Shown here: positions 43,570-51,636 of the stretch, one piece after another
How the letters are laid out: each line of letters starts with the position of its first letter
How positions within the stretch are numbered: the stretch's first letter is position 1
From: Candidatus Nitrosotalea sinensis
GTDB taxonomy: Archaea; Thermoproteota; Nitrososphaeria; Nitrososphaerales; Nitrosopumilaceae
Reading direction: 5' to 3'
Length of the DNA stretch: 64,000 bases
Assembly: GCF_900143675.1 (NCBI RefSeq)
Contig: NZ_FRFC01000001.1
Span: 179,388 to 243,387 of the forward strand
The notes under the pieces: generated by a model
Told to the model about the DNA's origin: nothing
The model's database searches: none
The model's input: the letters and a program-made list of their open reading frames with translations, nothing else
Translations under genes and position numbers: made by a program

Positions 43570-46314
43570 TTATTTGGTGCTATTGCCTGACTCGATTGTA
43601 ATTGTTGACACTCGAGCAGAATCAGCATCGACAGGTTGAGAGTCAGAATTTGTCTTTAATGCAGCTATCTTGTCAACAACATCTTGGCCTGATATGACTT
43701 GACCAAACAATGTATACTGGTTGTTTAGCCACGGGGTATCATCAAGTGTGATAAAGAACTGGGAGCTTCCGCTGTTTACATCAGAGCCTCGCGCCATACC
43801 TACCATGTATTTTGTAAAGTTGACACTTGTGCTAAATTCAGGCGGGATGGTATATCCAGCATCTCCTAGTCCCCACGTGCTTCTTGAACCATTAATGGAA
43901 TTTTTGTCTCCCCCTTGTATTACAAATCCTGGAACTATTCTGTGAAATACAGTTCCATCATAGAAACCAGATTGTGCTAGTTTTATGAAATTGGCAGTTG
44001 TCTTTGGTGCCACGTTATCTAGTAACTGGAATTTTATCTGTCCAAACTTGGTGTTAATCACTGCAATATTTCCTCCTGCAGGTGTGGTACTTGTTGGCTT
44101 GGTAATTACTTGGCTTGGCTGCGTTGTTTGCTGTGTGCCTGGCTTGTAATCAGGATTTACTTGGTATATCAAGACTTCAGAGAATACACCCGAGTCTTTT
44201 CTGTCAATGCTTGGTGAAGAGTATATCAGTCGTAGTGGTCCTGTGCCATCTGCAGGATATTTGATTGTCTTTGAGTAGATTGCAGTGTATCCGGTTGAAT
44301 ATGTTGGTGATTCATTATGGGTATTTGGATCGTAGTATGTAACAGTAGTAAATGGAAACATCTTTCCAAGCAATGTATTGTTCCAGAAATAGTCTGTAGG
44401 TGTAAAGGAATCATCCTGTAAGAACTTGGAAGAATCTAGGCCTCCTATCTTCATGAACCATTGTTTCTTGCTCTCATCTCCTCCACCGCCAAGAACGTAT
44501 AGGTCTTGGTTGCCTGAAGTGAACTTTTGTCCTACCACATATACAAGTACATAGTTTGATCCAGAGTCTCGCAACATTTGCCATGCTTGGTCAGGAGAAC
44601 TCAAGAGCATTCTTGCAATATTTGCAATTACATGAGTATCAATAGTGGCATTATCAGCAAGTGTCTTCCTATCTCCCAAAGTCTGCACCCAATATCCATA
44701 ATCCCACCATGATGCAACTACAGAGTCTGTCGGTGTGTTATTTTTTAGCCAGCTCATTGCATTGGGCCAGTCGTCTGTTGCAATTGCAAAGTTTGAGCCT
44801 CCATTTAGTATGGTAGGTGGAGCTTTGGTCATTGTTATCCAATTTGCATTTACAGGATAAAGTGTAGGAACAAGCAATAAAGCAACAATTACTGCAACAA
44901 ATGCAATCTTTGGAAGTCTTCCAAGCAATTCAGCCTTCTTTGTGGGTGCATCTTTCTTTCCTGCACCTTTCTTTGGTTCTGTCACACTAACTGGTTTTGT
45001 ATCACGTCCTAGTATGTCGCCCACAAGAATTGCAAGTCCTATAGACGACAATATAATGACAGAAGTCGATGTAAGTAATTCGAGTCTAGAGAATGTAGAG
45101 CCAGAATATGCCCCAACCATACCAATTATCAAAGCAAAAACTATCATCTCATTTCTTACTGAAAACCTAGAGTTGCCGTCCCGTTTTCTAAAGACAAGCC
45201 ATATGCCAAGGCCCGCAAACAGCATCAATACTGAAAAGTACGTAAAGTTTTGCGTAAGTGTTGGAGTGGCGTGTTCTGCAACCGAGTCAACAAGCGGGTC
45301 TTCAGAGGTAAGGAATGGGTTTACAGCGTTGAGGTAACGGAAACTCACAGTATGGAATGCACTTGATTCCATGATGACACCGCCAATTATTAGAAGGGCG
45401 ACAAGAACCAACAGACTGTTTCGTACGCGGTGTTGTTCCTTGCTGTACTTTTGAACAAAAATTATTATCACAAGAAGTATGGCAGGCCCAATCATTGCAA
45501 GTCCACGTGCCCCAAATACAAATGACGGACCAGGTCTTGCAAACAACCCGCCTGCTATTGCCATTGTTACTGCAACAAACAATGGAACTGCCCACAGCAA
45601 AAAGTTGTGATCTTTTCGTATAAACGGTAATGCTACAAAGAATATTGCAAGCGGTATTAAGAAGAATTCAATTCCACCCCAGGATGCAAAGCCCACTGCA
45701 AGGAAGAATCCACCTCCAGATAGTTTTGCGATTGCTACTTTTTTGTTTTTAGATTTTAGTCCGCTAAGAAACAGGTATACTCCAAGCAGCCCATAAAACA
45801 AGCCAAGCGGTTCAGACTTGAACCAACCAATTGTTCCTCTTACTATGATTGGGGGAGACAAGGAAAAGAACAATGATGCAAACAATCCTGCACTTGTACC
45901 ACCAAGTACGCGAACCAGAGCAAATACAACTATTGCAGTCATGGAACCAAATATCACAGGAAATAGTATGGTAAAGTCATAAAGGCTCATACCGCCGCCA
46001 AATATCTTGTACAATACCGCATCAGTTACATGCAATGGCACCTGTGCAGTACTATAGACATCTCTGCCTGTTGGATACCAACTCATGTCATCATGCCAAT
46101 GAACGTATGCATCAAGACCATGATCTAGAAGATATTGTGTTGCACGATAATTGAAGAACGGGTCAAACTCGTTTAGTTGGAATCCATAATCTGCTGCCTG
46201 TGAGCGGACCATTACAGATATGGAAAATGATATTGCAAGAATTCCTATTATCAGCAGATGCTTGAGATGAAAATCAAAGTTTCGTACAGTGAATAGTTTG
46301 GCATCTTGTAACAA
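43570..46314 (-). CDS. aglB: Oligosaccharyltransferase AglB (STT3) fused to a cyclophilin PPIase domain
   Basis: A 914-residue protein. Residues 1-490 hold about 11-13 membrane helices, with the catalytic EFDPFFNYR near 49-57, TIGWFKSEP, and SVAEHATP at about 344-351. The soluble periplasmic-side domain has WWDYGYW (536-542), the sequon-binding motif. It transfers lipid-linked glycan to Asn of N-x-S/T. After a Thr/Gln/Pro-rich linker (about 724-746), residues 747-914 are a complete cyclophilin: FHRIVPGFVIQGGD, SSQFFITL and PWLNNQYTLFG. Start is TTG 46314. The fusion places a prolyl isomerase on the exterior face. The two domains are in one frame with no stop. Confidence 0.92.
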   Translation of the reverse strand: MLQDAKLFTVRNFDFHLKHLLIIGILAISFSISVMVRSQAADYGFQLNEFDPFFNYRATQYLLDHGLDAYVHWHDDMSWYPTGRDVYSTAQVPLHVTDAVLYKIFGGGMSLYDFTILFPVIFGSMTAIVVFALVRVLGGTSAGLFASLFFSLSPPIIVRGTIGWFKSEPLGLFYGLLGVYLFLSGLKSKNKKVAIAKLSGGGFFLAVGFASWGGIEFFLIPLAIFFVALPFIRKDHNFLLWAVPLFVAVTMAIAGGLFARPGPSFVFGARGLAMIGPAILLVIIIFVQKYSKEQHRVRNSLLVLVALLIIGGVIMESSAFHTVSFRYLNAVNPFLTSEDPLVDSVAEHATPTLTQNFTYFSVLMLFAGLGIWLVFRKRDGNSRFSVRNEMIVFALIIGMVGAYSGSTFSRLELLTSTSVIILSSIGLAILVGDILGRDTKPVSVTEPKKGAGKKDAPTKKAELLGRLPKIAFVAVIVALLLVPTLYPVNANWITMTKAPPTILNGGSNFAIATDDWPNAMSWLKNNTPTDSVVASWWDYGYWVQTLGDRKTLADNATIDTHVIANIARMLLSSPDQAWQMLRDSGSNYVLVYVVGQKFTSGNQDLYVLGGGGDESKKQWFMKIGGLDSSKFLQDDSFTPTDYFWNNTLLGKMFPFTTVTYYDPNTHNESPTYSTGYTAIYSKTIKYPADGTGPLRLIYSSPSIDRKDSGVFSEVLIYQVNPDYKPGTQQTTQPSQVITKPTSTTPAGGNIAVINTKFGQIKFQLLDNVAPKTTANFIKLAQSGFYDGTVFHRIVPGFVIQGGDKNSINGSRSTWGLGDAGYTIPPEFSTSVNFTKYMVGMARGSDVNSGSSQFFITLDDTPWLNNQYTLFGQVISGQDVVDKIAALKTNSDSQPVDADSARVSTITIESGNSTK

Positions 46315-46385
46315 ACCAGTTTTAAATGGAATTTTTTGGGTTTATAAATCCATGGAGATTAAACTGGAGTCTGTGCCATAGAGAG

Positions 46386-47063
46386 CTACTTTTCTTTCTC
46401 AAGTATTTGTATCTGGCATGACGTGACCATCTCTTTTAGGTCATCTGCATCTTTGCTGCTACCAACAATTGTACCATAGTGCATAGGTATTGCAATCTTG
46501 GGTTTTATCTTAGATATTGCCTGGGAAGCCTCTTTTGCAGTCATTACATATGTACCGCTTACAGGAACAAGAGCGATATCAGGCTGTATGTCAGTCATTT
46601 CTGGGATCAGGTCAGTATCTCCAGTGTGATATATTACAACATCTCCCATCTGTATTACAAAGCCAACCTTGTTGTCTTCTTTTGGATGAAATGGTTTTCT
46701 GGTGTCGGGGTTTATCTTGTCTAGATTGTAAGCAGGCACTGCACGTATCTTTGTGCCAAGTATTGTTTTTTCTTGACCTGGAAACATGCCAATTTTTTCC
46801 TTGAATGCAAATCCAGTTATCATATTGATGCATTCGTTTGCAGCAACTATCACAGTCTTTTCTGTGCAGACATTTTTTAGATCATCAACACTTAGATGAT
46901 CAAAGTGATTGTGTGATACCAATACGAGATCGGCCTTGTCATGTTTTGTTATCTTGTATGGGTCTATGATTATTTTGATGTAATTATCTAGTACAAACGA
47001 GTCATGGCCTAGCCAGCGTATCTTGATGCCCTTGTATTCAAACACAAGACAAATTTCTTTCAA
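46386..47063 (-). CDS. Metal-dependent hydrolase, UPF0173/UlaG-like (metallo-beta-lactamase fold)
   Basis: A 225-residue protein: WLGHDSFVLDN, LVLVSHNHFDHLSVDDLK (H-x-H-x-D-H, two-metal site), YHTGDTDLIPEM, PKIAIPMHYGTI. These match the UPF0173 metal hydrolases. Start TTG 47063; GTG 47045 or so is an alternative that removes six residues. It is the last gene of the eS6-aIF2 gamma-PIN unit, only 6 bases after the PIN gene. Substrate unknown. Confidence 0.85.
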   Translation of the reverse strand: MKEICLVFEYKGIKIRWLGHDSFVLDNYIKIIIDPYKITKHDKADLVLVSHNHFDHLSVDDLKNVCTEKTVIVAANECINMITGFAFKEKIGMFPGQEKTILGTKIRAVPAYNLDKINPDTRKPFHPKEDNKVGFVIQMGDVVIYHTGDTDLIPEMTDIQPDIALVPVSGTYVMTAKEASQAISKIKPKIAIPMHYGTIVGSSKDADDLKEMVTSCQIQILEKEK

Positions 47064-47069
47064 CCAGAA

Positions 47070-47447
47070 TTAAAGTTTACCCGGTTCAAGTATGATCTTA
47101 TCATTTGACACAGAAAGAACTGAACCTCCACTTTGTTTTATCCTAGTCTTTAGCTTGGCATCAATTGTTGCCACAATTCCCCCATTTTTTTCTACATACA
47201 AGACTAGAGCATCATCAACAGACTTGCCAGATATTGATATTTTTGGAAAACTTTGTGTTATGCGCAACGCATTTTGTGCAGAGCTTTTTTTTTTATCATC
47301 ATGCACCAGTCCTTCAAGTTCTTTTACAACCATGTCTGGCACAACATACTCTAGTGCACCAATCTCAGTTTCCACGCTAGAGATATTTTTTATTCTTTTA
47401 GAGGCAAGAATCATCAAAAAGCTAGAATCACAAACTATCTTAACCAC
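47070..47447 (-). CDS. PIN-domain RNase-like protein (FCF1/Utp24-like)
   Basis: A 125-residue PIN fold: VKIVCDSSFLMILA (first Asp), VPDMVVKELEGL (Glu), SVDDALVLYVEKN and GIVATIDAKLKTRIK (later Asp residues), matching the archaeal FCF1-like group that acts on rRNA. It overlaps aIF2 gamma by 8 bases; this gene pair is common in archaea. Confidence 0.85.
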   Translation of the reverse strand: MVKIVCDSSFLMILASKRIKNISSVETEIGALEYVVPDMVVKELEGLVHDDKKKSSAQNALRITQSFPKISISGKSVDDALVLYVEKNGGIVATIDAKLKTRIKQSGGSVLSVSNDKIILEPGKL

Positions 47448-48711
47448 TTGCTACACCAGCACCAATCAGTCGCCATCTCTCAGAAATTCTTCGACTTATT
47501 GCCACCTTGCTGTTTTCAAAAATACATACAGGTCTCTTGAATTGCAGCTCTACTGTCTTACCACGTACACTTGTTACTTTAGATAGCAAGGGTGCAGTTC
47601 CAAGACTTAGCCTCAATGATTCGCCTGTCTGTATTGCAGAGACTTTGATCTCCTCTCCAGAGCCTACTGCAGTGTCAAACAGATTTACCTCAATCTTTGC
47701 ATTATAGGAATTTTCAGGAAGTGTACCTGGTTTGCCTATGACAGAGCCTATCAAGGAATCACTACGAGTCATCGCAGGATCTAATTTTGTTGCAAGTGCT
47801 ATCAGTCCACCAGCTTTTACCTCTTTTACTATACCTGCACCTGTTCCAAGTGATGCAATCTCCGTAAAGATTGACTCGTATTTTCCAGTCTTTTCATTTG
47901 CAAGTCCTGGCTTTATCTCAATTTCATCTCCCACCTTAAACGTGCCCTGGATTATGCTTCCTCCAATGACTCCACCCTTGATGTCCTTTATTCTGGTTCC
48001 AGGCTTGTTGATATCAAATGATCTTAACACATGCATGACAGTATCCTTTTTGTCATCTCTCTCAGGTGTTGGTATGCTATCTTCAATTGCCCCAATTAGT
48101 GCATCTATGTTTAGTTTTGATTGGGCAGATATTGGAATGATTGGTGCCTTGGCAGCACTAGTCCCCTTGACAAACTTGGCAATGTCGGCATAGTTTTCCA
48201 TTGCTTGCTCATATGACACCAGGTCAACCTTATTTTGTACAATGACAACCTGTTTTATCCCAAGTGTCTGTAATGCAAGAAGGTGTTCTTTTGTCTGAGG
48301 CTGCGGAACTTTTTCGTTTGCAGCAACAAGGAGCATTGCACCGTCTATCAATGCAGACCCAGAAAGCATGTTTGCCATAAGACTTTCATGTCCCGGACTA
48401 TCTACAAAACTTACAACTCGTGAGAGCTCACTTTCTTTACCACAATTGTTGCATGTGGGTGTCACAGAATATCCAAGTGGTACTTCACAGCTTTTACACT
48501 TGTAAAATGCAGCATCGGCATATCCTACTTTGATTGTAATTCCTCGTTTTAATTCCTCACTATGTGCACTTGTCCACACACCGGTGAGAGCTTGAATTAG
48601 AGTGGTCTTTCCGTGGTCAACATGGCCAGCAGTTCCAATATTTACACATGGTTGATAACCGTATTTTTTTGTATACCATTCTGGAAGAGTTTCTTTCCAA
48701 TGCACGCACAA
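47440..48711 (-). CDS. eif2g: Translation initiation factor aIF2 subunit gamma
   Basis: A 423-residue GTPase. G1 is GTAGHVDHGKTTL, G3 VDSPGHESL, G4 QNKVDL; the knuckle with four Cys (CKSC...CNNC) is present. It has the aIF2 gamma insert pattern and PVCIFENSKVAISRRI near the end. It binds Met-tRNAi and alpha/beta subunits. It overlaps the PIN gene and lies 25 bases after eS6, forming the archaeal eS6-aIF2 gamma-FCF1 cluster. Confidence 0.95.
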   Translation of the reverse strand: MCVHWKETLPEWYTKKYGYQPCVNIGTAGHVDHGKTTLIQALTGVWTSAHSEELKRGITIKVGYADAAFYKCKSCEVPLGYSVTPTCNNCGKESELSRVVSFVDSPGHESLMANMLSGSALIDGAMLLVAANEKVPQPQTKEHLLALQTLGIKQVVIVQNKVDLVSYEQAMENYADIAKFVKGTSAAKAPIIPISAQSKLNIDALIGAIEDSIPTPERDDKKDTVMHVLRSFDINKPGTRIKDIKGGVIGGSIIQGTFKVGDEIEIKPGLANEKTGKYESIFTEIASLGTGAGIVKEVKAGGLIALATKLDPAMTRSDSLIGSVIGKPGTLPENSYNAKIEVNLFDTAVGSGEEIKVSAIQTGESLRLSLGTAPLLSKVTSVRGKTVELQFKRPVCIFENSKVAISRRISERWRLIGAGVASG

Positions 48712-48736
48712 ACTAAAAAATGCGTAATATGTTAAC

Positions 48737-49123
48737 CTATGCCTTTTTCTCTTCTGTCTCAGCTGGTTTTTCTTCTACCTTCAATTCTCCATCATAGAAA
48801 CAGTTTAGCTGGTAGACTTCTTCTGATACAGTATTTCCTCGTACAAGTTTTCTAATTCTCTGGCCCTTTTCAGCTTCTCGCAGTCCAACTCCTTTTGATA
48901 GCATGATATATTTTCGAGCACCGCCGTGAATGTCTTCACGCAATGGCACTCCAGACTTGTCGCTACCGCCAGTTATCTTGAGCTTTCCTGCTTCTCCGAC
49001 TAGAGCAGCATCAACCTCAGCACCTATTGTAAGGCCCAAGAATGGTCCTGCGTCCTTATCCTTTACCTCCTTGGTAATGGTTTTTCCCTTCTTATCGGAT
49101 ATGTTTAGCTTGAATGTGGCCAA
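48737..49123 (-). CDS. rps6e: Ribosomal protein eS6
   Basis: A 128-residue eS6: FKLNISDKKGKTITKEV, GLTIGAEV, KITGGSDKSGVPLREDIHGG (signature) and GVGLREAEKGQRIRKLVRGN (signature). Ends with a Glu/Lys-rich tail. Start TTG 49123. First gene of a reverse-strand unit with aIF2 gamma. Its upstream side faces the zinc-ribbon microprotein gene at 49222. Confidence 0.95.
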   Translation of the reverse strand: MATFKLNISDKKGKTITKEVKDKDAGPFLGLTIGAEVDAALVGEAGKLKITGGSDKSGVPLREDIHGGARKYIMLSKGVGLREAEKGQRIRKLVRGNTVSEEVYQLNCFYDGELKVEEKPAETEEKKA

Positions 49124-49190
49124 GTAGTGAAAAAAATCTTTGAACTATTAATTAACGTTTGGGGCTTGATATGATACATTATCACTAAAT

Positions 49191-49200
49191 CTTTTAAAAA
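49191..49200 (+). promoter_or_regulatory. TATA-like element for the 40-residue zinc-ribbon gene
   Basis: CTTTTAAAAA lies 22-31 bases before the ATG at 49222, the spacing for a leaderless archaeal transcript. It sits between this gene and the divergent eS6 gene. Confidence 0.4.
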
Positions 49201-49221
49201 TGCAAAAACGTTTTTCGTTAT

Positions 49222-49344
49222 ATGACAGAGCAGATCAAGTGTCCTCGCTGTGACAAGATAATGGTTGCAATGCAGGCATGCCATATGATATGCACGAATT
49301 GTGGGGCTCACCTAGACTGCTCAGACAAGGGTTCGTATTGGTAA
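49222..49344 (+). CDS. Zinc-ribbon microprotein (40 residues)
   Basis: MTEQIKCPRCDKIM, then CHMICTNCGAHLDC and SDKGSYW. A C-x-x-C knuckle, a second C-x3-C-x-x-C cluster and a last Cys can bind zinc. The frame starts with ATG and ends at TAA 49342-49344, one base before the stop of the convergent gene. Such short zinc ribbons are widespread in archaea; function unknown. Confidence 0.65.
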   Translation: MTEQIKCPRCDKIMVAMQACHMICTNCGAHLDCSDKGSYW

Positions 49345-49345
49345 T

Positions 49346-49519
49346 CTAAAAGCCTGGTCTGTCAAACTGAAAGTTCTCCGACATCTCGCCCACTTTTTCT
49401 CTCATCAAATCAAGATATTTCTCATACTCTGCCTCAAATCCGCAGTTAGGACACTTGACGTATGTTGCATCATCATCAAGAATTGCAATTTTTTCACACT
49501 GTGGGCATTTGGCATCCAT
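49346..49519 (-). CDS. Zinc-ribbon microprotein (57 residues)
   Basis: A 57-residue protein starting MDAKCPQCEKIAILDDDATY and VKCPNCGFEAEYEKYLDLM. Two C-x-x-C pairs about 20 residues apart form a zinc ribbon, followed by a charged helix. ATG at 49519, stop TAG at 49346-49348. Convergent with the 40-residue gene with a single base between stops. It may be a nucleic-acid-binding or transcription-factor-like ribbon. Confidence 0.7.
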   Translation of the reverse strand: MDAKCPQCEKIAILDDDATYVKCPNCGFEAEYEKYLDLMREKVGEMSENFQFDRPGF

Positions 49520-49541
49520 GCATTTTGTTTATCAACTAAAC

Positions 49542-49549
49542 TATATAAT
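49542..49549 (+). promoter_or_regulatory. TATA box of tRNA-Gly
   Basis: TATATAAT lies 24-31 bases before the first base of mature tRNA-Gly (49573), as expected for archaeal tRNA promoters. Confidence 0.55.
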
Positions 49550-49572
49550 GTTAGACACCAAATTTTGTTCGG

Positions 49573-49646
49573 GCGGAGTTAGTCCAGCCTGGCAGGACGT
49601 CAGCTTCCCAAGCTGAAGGTCGCGGGTTCAATTCCCGCACTCCGCA
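49573..49646 (+). tRNA. tRNA-Gly (CCC anticodon)
   Basis: Cloverleaf by eye: acceptor GCGGAGT/ACTCCGC, D stem GTCC/GGAC, anticodon stem TCAGC/GCTGA around TTCCCAA (anticodon CCC, reading GGG), T stem GCGGG/CCCGC around TTCAATT. Discriminator A; CCA not encoded. No intron. The convergent HIT-protein stop codon begins only 2 bases after the tRNA. Confidence 0.93.
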
Positions 49647-49647
49647 C

Positions 49648-50061
49648 TTATTTTGTTCCGGTTATCATATTACATATATCATTAATTTCATCACTGCCAA
49701 GAGAAGGTCTTTTTGTAAACATGCTGTGTACTGGACCTGCACCATCAGATGCTTTCCTTGGAATTAGATGCACGTGCACATGCGGAACCTCTTGGCCGCT
49801 CTCTTTTCCGTTGTGTATTGCAACAAGGCAAGAAGAAGATATTGATTCAAGTTTTGCTGCCATTACTTGGACTGTATCAAAGAGGTCTAGATTGTCAGCT
49901 TTGCTCATCTCTTGTATCTTGGAATAGTGATTTTTTGGTATGACAAGTGTGTGGCCTTGAGCAAGCGGAAAGGCGTCAAGAAATGCAAGTGATTTTTCAG
50001 TCTCATAGAGTTTCTTTGCAGGAATTGTTCCATTTGCTATCTTGCAGAAGATGCAGTCCAT
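49648..50061 (-). CDS. HIT family nucleotide hydrolase
   Basis: A 137-residue histidine-triad protein. CIFCKIANGTIPAKKLYE at the N-terminus includes a C-x-x-C, FPLAQGHTLVIPKNHY is the strand-turn, and EVPHVHVHLIPR is the H-x-H-x-H triad. Hint-type enzymes hydrolyse nucleoside phosphoramidates or AMP conjugates. The stop lies 2 bases from tRNA-Gly. Confidence 0.92.
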   Translation of the reverse strand: MDCIFCKIANGTIPAKKLYETEKSLAFLDAFPLAQGHTLVIPKNHYSKIQEMSKADNLDLFDTVQVMAAKLESISSSCLVAIHNGKESGQEVPHVHVHLIPRKASDGAGPVHSMFTKRPSLGSDEINDICNMITGTK

Positions 50062-50105
50062 TTGTATTGTAAAAAATTATCTAGTGTTAAATTTCTTTTG
50101 TGGTA

Positions 50106-51050
50106 TCACAGTTCTGCTATTGCCTGCTCTATTCCAGATCTGTCACGCGCATCAGGCATCTGCTCTAGATATTTTACAAAATCTTGCTTTGCCTCCTCTA
50201 GTTTTTTCTGCTCGTATCTTACAAGTCCCCTGTTTTTGTATAATGGTGCAAACCTGGCAGAGTCTATCTCAAGTGCCAAGGAATAGTATTCCTCGGCATT
50301 TGCATAGTCTTTTGTCTTTAGATAGTAATTTCCAAGACCCCTGTATGCAAGATAATATTTTGGGTTTAGTTGTATTGTTTTTGTATAGTATGTCACTGCA
50401 TCTTGCGAGTTTTGATCATTTAGAATTCCTGCCAAAAGACACATGGCAGTAGAGTTGGATTTGTGAATATCAATTGCTTTTCTTAGTGTAGAAATTGCTT
50501 GTACGCTATCACCCTGCAGCCTTTGTTTTTCCCCATCAAAGCACAGGCGATTAGATTGCACCATATCTTTGTCAAATGAACCAATGTCAGAGAGAATATC
50601 TTGTGGTACTACAAGTATCATCAATCTATCATCTTGTTGCCACTGCTCATCAAATATTTTTTCAGGTATTGCGCCAATCTTTTCAGGCTCTGGTATATAG
50701 TGAAATATTGTCTTTTCAGTGTCATCATATCCAACTACAAGTGATGCATGTTGCACTACATCTTTTACTCCAGGAAGTATGACAATTGGCGGAACTCCAA
50801 TGTCTATCATTTTTTTGAGTTCCTTGATGCTAGAGTTTGAGATTATACAGGACAGGCCATGTCTTTCTGCAAGTTCTACGCCTTCAATTAGTATGCTGCC
50901 CTTGATGTTTGGATATTTTTTTGCAATCTCTGCTGCCTCTTTTATTGATAGGTCAACTCCCCAATATTTTGAGACTGCACTTACAACAAGCGGAAGACAG
51001 ATGTTTTCTTCCTGAACTAGAGGAATGTCAAGAGTATGTGTTGGATCCAT
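50106..51050 (-). CDS. C39-like peptidase domain fused to TPR repeats
   Basis: A 314-residue protein. Residues 1-150 resemble the papain-like C39 fold: IPLVQEENICLPLVVSAVSKYW gives Q and Cys, and VVQHASLVVGYDD the His and Asp. The Cys is followed by Leu instead of Gly, so activity is possible but not certain. Residues about 180-310 are TPR-like repeats (YYTKTIQLNPKYYLAYRGLG, YYLKTKDYANAEEYYSLAL). It may process or bind peptides with a TPR partner surface. No signal peptide, so it is cytoplasmic. Confidence 0.75.
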   Translation of the reverse strand: MDPTHTLDIPLVQEENICLPLVVSAVSKYWGVDLSIKEAAEIAKKYPNIKGSILIEGVELAERHGLSCIISNSSIKELKKMIDIGVPPIVILPGVKDVVQHASLVVGYDDTEKTIFHYIPEPEKIGAIPEKIFDEQWQQDDRLMILVVPQDILSDIGSFDKDMVQSNRLCFDGEKQRLQGDSVQAISTLRKAIDIHKSNSTAMCLLAGILNDQNSQDAVTYYTKTIQLNPKYYLAYRGLGNYYLKTKDYANAEEYYSLALEIDSARFAPLYKNRGLVRYEQKKLEEAKQDFVKYLEQMPDARDRSGIEQAIAEL

Positions 51051-51081
51051 CAGATGACAAGATAATTCTACAATATTAAAA

Positions 51082-51636
51082 CTAAACCAGAGAAAATTTC
51101 TTTAGCAGTAACTTTCCATCAGGACTCATCTCCGGATGAAACTGGGTTCCAAAGATCTTTTTTGTTCCGTATTGAAATATCTCAAATTTACACTCATTAG
51201 AATGTCCAAATGGTACAAAATCGCTTCCAAGTTTTGATATCATGTACGAGTGGCTCTCAAATGCACGTATATTTCCATTACAGAGAGGATTTTCTTTTGT
51301 CACGGTGACATTGTATAGTCCATGGCGCGAGGAAGCCATCTTTTGTATTGTTCCCCCAAGTGTTAATGCAAGTATCTCTGCACCGTAACATATGCCAAGA
51401 AGGGGCTTGTCTTTTTCAAGAGCATGTTTTATCAGGCCCGAGTTTGTCGCATTCATGGCAGCATCATTTTTTCTCCTGCCGGATAATATCACAGAAGAGT
51501 ATCTCTCAAGGTCTACAGACGGTATCTCAGAATACACATGAGATTCAAACGGAACATCAAGTTCTTGTATAGAGTTGACAAGTGATGGCGTGTAGACAGA
51601 GCCATTGTCTACAACTAGGAGCAATCTATCGTACAC
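51082..51636 (-). CDS. Class I glutamine amidotransferase (GuaA-subunit-like)
   Basis: A 184-residue GATase-1. LLVVDNGSVYTPSLVNSIQEL starts the fold, PLLGICYGAEILALTLGG contains the nucleophile Cys, and GTQFHPEMSPDGK the His and Glu. It supplies ammonia from glutamine and resembles the GMP synthase glutaminase subunit or carbamoyl-phosphate-type GATase. It overlaps the UPF0182 gene by 11 bases, so the two are on one transcript. The synthetase partner is not in the window. Confidence 0.83.
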   Translation of the reverse strand: MYDRLLLVVDNGSVYTPSLVNSIQELDVPFESHVYSEIPSVDLERYSSVILSGRRKNDAAMNATNSGLIKHALEKDKPLLGICYGAEILALTLGGTIQKMASSRHGLYNVTVTKENPLCNGNIRAFESHSYMISKLGSDFVPFGHSNECKFEIFQYGTKKIFGTQFHPEMSPDGKLLLKKFSLV

